A stretch of DNA of 32,653 bases from Ettlia oleoabundans (Eukaryota; Chlorophyta; Chlorophyceae; Chlamydomonadales). This document shows, in pieces, positions 30,756 to 32,653 of this stretch. Position numbers and translations under genes: made by a program. Positions within the stretch are counted from its first letter, which is position 1, and the number at the start of each line of letters is the position of its first letter. The notes under the pieces are model-generated. The model did no database searches, was not told the origin of the DNA, and worked only from the letters and a program-made list of their open reading frames with translations. The DNA lies in assembly GCA_019693395.1 (NCBI GenBank), contig JAAMXP010001349.1, forward strand, positions 484-33,136, given 5' to 3'.

Positions 30756-32396
30756 ATGCGGTGGTGCCTAACGGGCCTGCTGCTTGTTGTCGTCGCCCTC
30801 ACTGAAGCGGCACACAATAAAGCGCCGAAAGTGAAGGTTTCCAACCGGGCGCCGGGGCCGCTAACCGGCAGGGACGTGCCGCAGTTCATTTTGTGGAGGC
30901 AAGTCATCGCCGAATGCACTGATTCTAAGATGATGTGCGTACTTCAACGAGCCTTGCACCTCTTCAGGCGCCAACTTACCGTCTGCAGTACCGGAACTGC
31001 TGACCAGCCAGTACACATGCCGCCATACCAAATCAGACAAGTCTGCGCGTGCAATCCTAGCTTGCAGCCACGACGACGAGCTCAACGAAGCAAGCAGCAA
31101 GCTGGTGCTGAAGATCGCCAATAAGAGGACAAACCCAAACCGCTGCAAACTGCCCTTGACTTGGTGGGTTGACCGCCGCCATAAGGCCCCTCTGCCACCA
31201 TCAACAAACATGCAGCATACTCTCACCTGCTCCAGCGCCTCTGCCGTCACCTCAACACGTTCAGGTTCGTCTGCACGTCGCCTTCCTGCGGATTTGACTG
31301 CTCCTACGCCCGCAAGCTGCACAAGAAGGGCCATGAGATAGCCACACACACCGTCACCCATGCGGGGCTGCGCTGGTACGAACTGTCAGACATCAAGCAG
31401 GAGATACTCGGGGCACGTGATGACATAGTAGGATGCGGCATTCCACCCTCAGATGTGGTGGGCTTCAGGACGCCCTACCTAGCTGATAAACCAGAGGTCC
31501 GCCAAGTGCTGGCAGAGGGCGGCTTCAGGTGCGTGACCTGAGCGGGCTGGCAGTGCTGATAACAAACCAGCAGTACAGCGTGGCACTATAGCCCACGAGC
31601 AAGGCCAGCTCCACGCGCGTGTTCCATTGCTCTGACCACAACACTCCTACTTCTTCTTCTACCTGTTTATGCAGATATGACAGCACCATTGGCGTGGCTG
31701 GCGGCGACAACAAGCCCTGGCCCGGCACCATGGAAGATGGGGTGCCATTCAACTGCTATCACAGCTCCAACATGTGCGACCCCTCAGAGAGCTACCCGGG
31801 CCTCTGGTGAGATGATTTGTGATGCCCAACTTGGGCAGTTTGGCATGCTGACCTTATTCACGCGAGCAGCTGTGTCCAGATTGCCTGTCTACATCAGTCG
31901 AGCAGTCCCGGGGGCAGGACACTGCGGCATGATTGCTGCGGTCGGTTATCGGTGTGCATTGCAACTCTTGCTGCTTCTGTGGCAGCTGGGTGTCTGCAGC
32001 TGGCAGCATCTGTCGCCTGCGACCACACTGTGGTGATGTCAGCATTTGCTGTTGCAGGGAGATTCCGTTGTATGCTGCGCGATCAGGAAACCTAATGGAT
32101 TACTGCACCCTGGTAAGCGCTACACTGCATACCAGGTTATGTGGCAATCCGGCAGCAGAAAGCTACCGCTGTGGGTGTGCCTGAGCCTCGCTGCCCGCAG
32201 TGCATTGACCATGAAGTGGTATGCTCTCTGCTGACCTTGCTAATACACATACTTCGGCTTCTTTGCAGGAGGGTGATGGTAGCGTAAGGCCCGGATGCAG
32301 CGCCTTCAAAAAGCTGGCAGCGACGCTTGATGACGCTTACCATGGCAACCGTGCCCCCGTCACTATCGGCGTACATCGGCCATACCTGAGCAAAGA
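30756..32396 (+). CDS. Secreted polysaccharide (chitin) deacetylase-like protein, CE4/NodB fold; 3' end outside window
   Basis: Exons 30756-30898, 31068-31163, 31265-31528, 31675-31806, 32058-32112, 32269-32396; 272 residues so far, phases consistent. The last exon ends at a GTGAGT donor, and the gene runs off the right edge. A signal peptide is clear (MRWCLTGLLLVVVALTEAA). Family reaction: metal-dependent removal of acetyl groups from N-acetylglucosamine polymers. Motif 1 is SHDDE at 48-52, with D50 the base and D51 a metal ligand; motif 2 is HTVTH at 108-112, the two metal-binding histidines; motif 3 is GFRTPYL at 146-152; a later GVHRPYL fits the motif with the catalytic His. A Cys-rich insert (CTSPSCGFDC, 83-92) suggests disulfides. 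Closest in style to animal and fungal chitin deacetylases. Substrate is inferred. The first intron has a GC donor. Confidence 0.9.
30899..31067 (+). other. GC-AG intron splitting the deacetylase active-site motif
   Basis: Donor GGAG|GCAAGT, acceptor gcttgcag. It joins QFILW-S to HDDELN, creating the metal-binding Asp-Asp motif 1. Without this GC donor the motif is lost. Confidence 0.9.
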
Positions 32397-32653
32397 GTGA
32401 GTGGAGATCCGCTGCTGCGGTGTGATGGCATCATGCGGGTGATGGCCTGACGCCTGCTGACGCTGGCATTGATGAACCGCGTTGACCTGACGTTGGTATT
32501 GACCCAATGCTGCCCAACGTTGACCCAACCTGGCCCCAGTTTCCGGATGATCAGTCCCGGAGGCGGTACATGTGTGGCAACTGACAATGGCAGGCGGCCA
32601 CGGGCCCAGTCATGCATTGCGTCTGTGTGCGCTGGTTGTGTGTGTGGGGGGGG
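32397..32653 (+). other. Start of the next deacetylase intron, unresolved
   Basis: GTGAGT donor at 32397, with no convincing acceptor or exon before the window ends in a TG/poly-G tract (about 32636-32653). Confidence 0.6.

Noticed and set aside
1..32653. CRISPR arrays, bacterial operons, transposase or viral genes
   Set aside because: No spaced repeat arrays, no integrase, transposase or reverse transcriptase motifs, and the whole window is covered by intron-bearing nuclear genes.

Overview
The window is nuclear DNA from an intron-rich, GC-rich eukaryote, most likely a green alga (Chlorophyta). The evidence is: (i) every gene is split into many short exons with GT-AG or GC-AG junctions, usually ending in tgcag; (ii) long Ala/Gln/Gly/Ser linkers and (CTG)n, (AC)n and poly-C tracts; (iii) plant-type members of several families (plant-type purine 5'-nucleotidase, AIP2-type RING ligase, Sec15); (iv) TGTAA, the usual green-algal polyadenylation signal, after several stop codons. 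The species cannot be fixed from sequence alone. Seven genes were assembled by hand. Splice phases are consistent through all of them except one stretch at 26.1-26.5 kb.

Layout: 1-3987 (-) IMP/GMP-type HAD 5'-nucleotidase with a possible plastid transit peptide, 3' end outside the window. 4245-8088 (+) three-BRCT protein of the microcephalin/At4g02110 type. 8408-9967 (-) AIP2-like RING-H2 ubiquitin ligase. 10350-18301 (+) exocyst subunit Sec15 with large low-complexity insertions. 18953-28147 (-) secreted multi-domain protein of about 31 small exons, with Cys-rich repeat modules, a C/W lectin-like part, a beta-rich part and an aerolysin/ETX-type pore-forming fold near the C-terminus. 28945-30362 (-) inosine triphosphate pyrophosphatase. 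30756-right edge (+) secreted polysaccharide (chitin) deacetylase-like protein. Start codons face each other at three head-to-head pairs (gaps of 257, 382 and 393 bp), which may be shared promoters. BRCT/AIP2 and Sec15/aerolysin-like are tail-to-tail pairs.

Most genes are housekeeping: nucleotide salvage and clean-up (5'-nucleotidase, ITPA), DNA damage or chromatin (BRCT), ubiquitination (AIP2), exocytosis (Sec15). The least ordinary are the two secreted proteins in the right third. The aerolysin-like protein has a domain combination I do not recognise and is the best candidate for something undescribed. A defence or anti-grazer role is only inference. A second notable signal is the high share of GC-AG introns, seven of about 71, four of them fixed by conserved protein motifs that are read correctly only if the GC donor is used.
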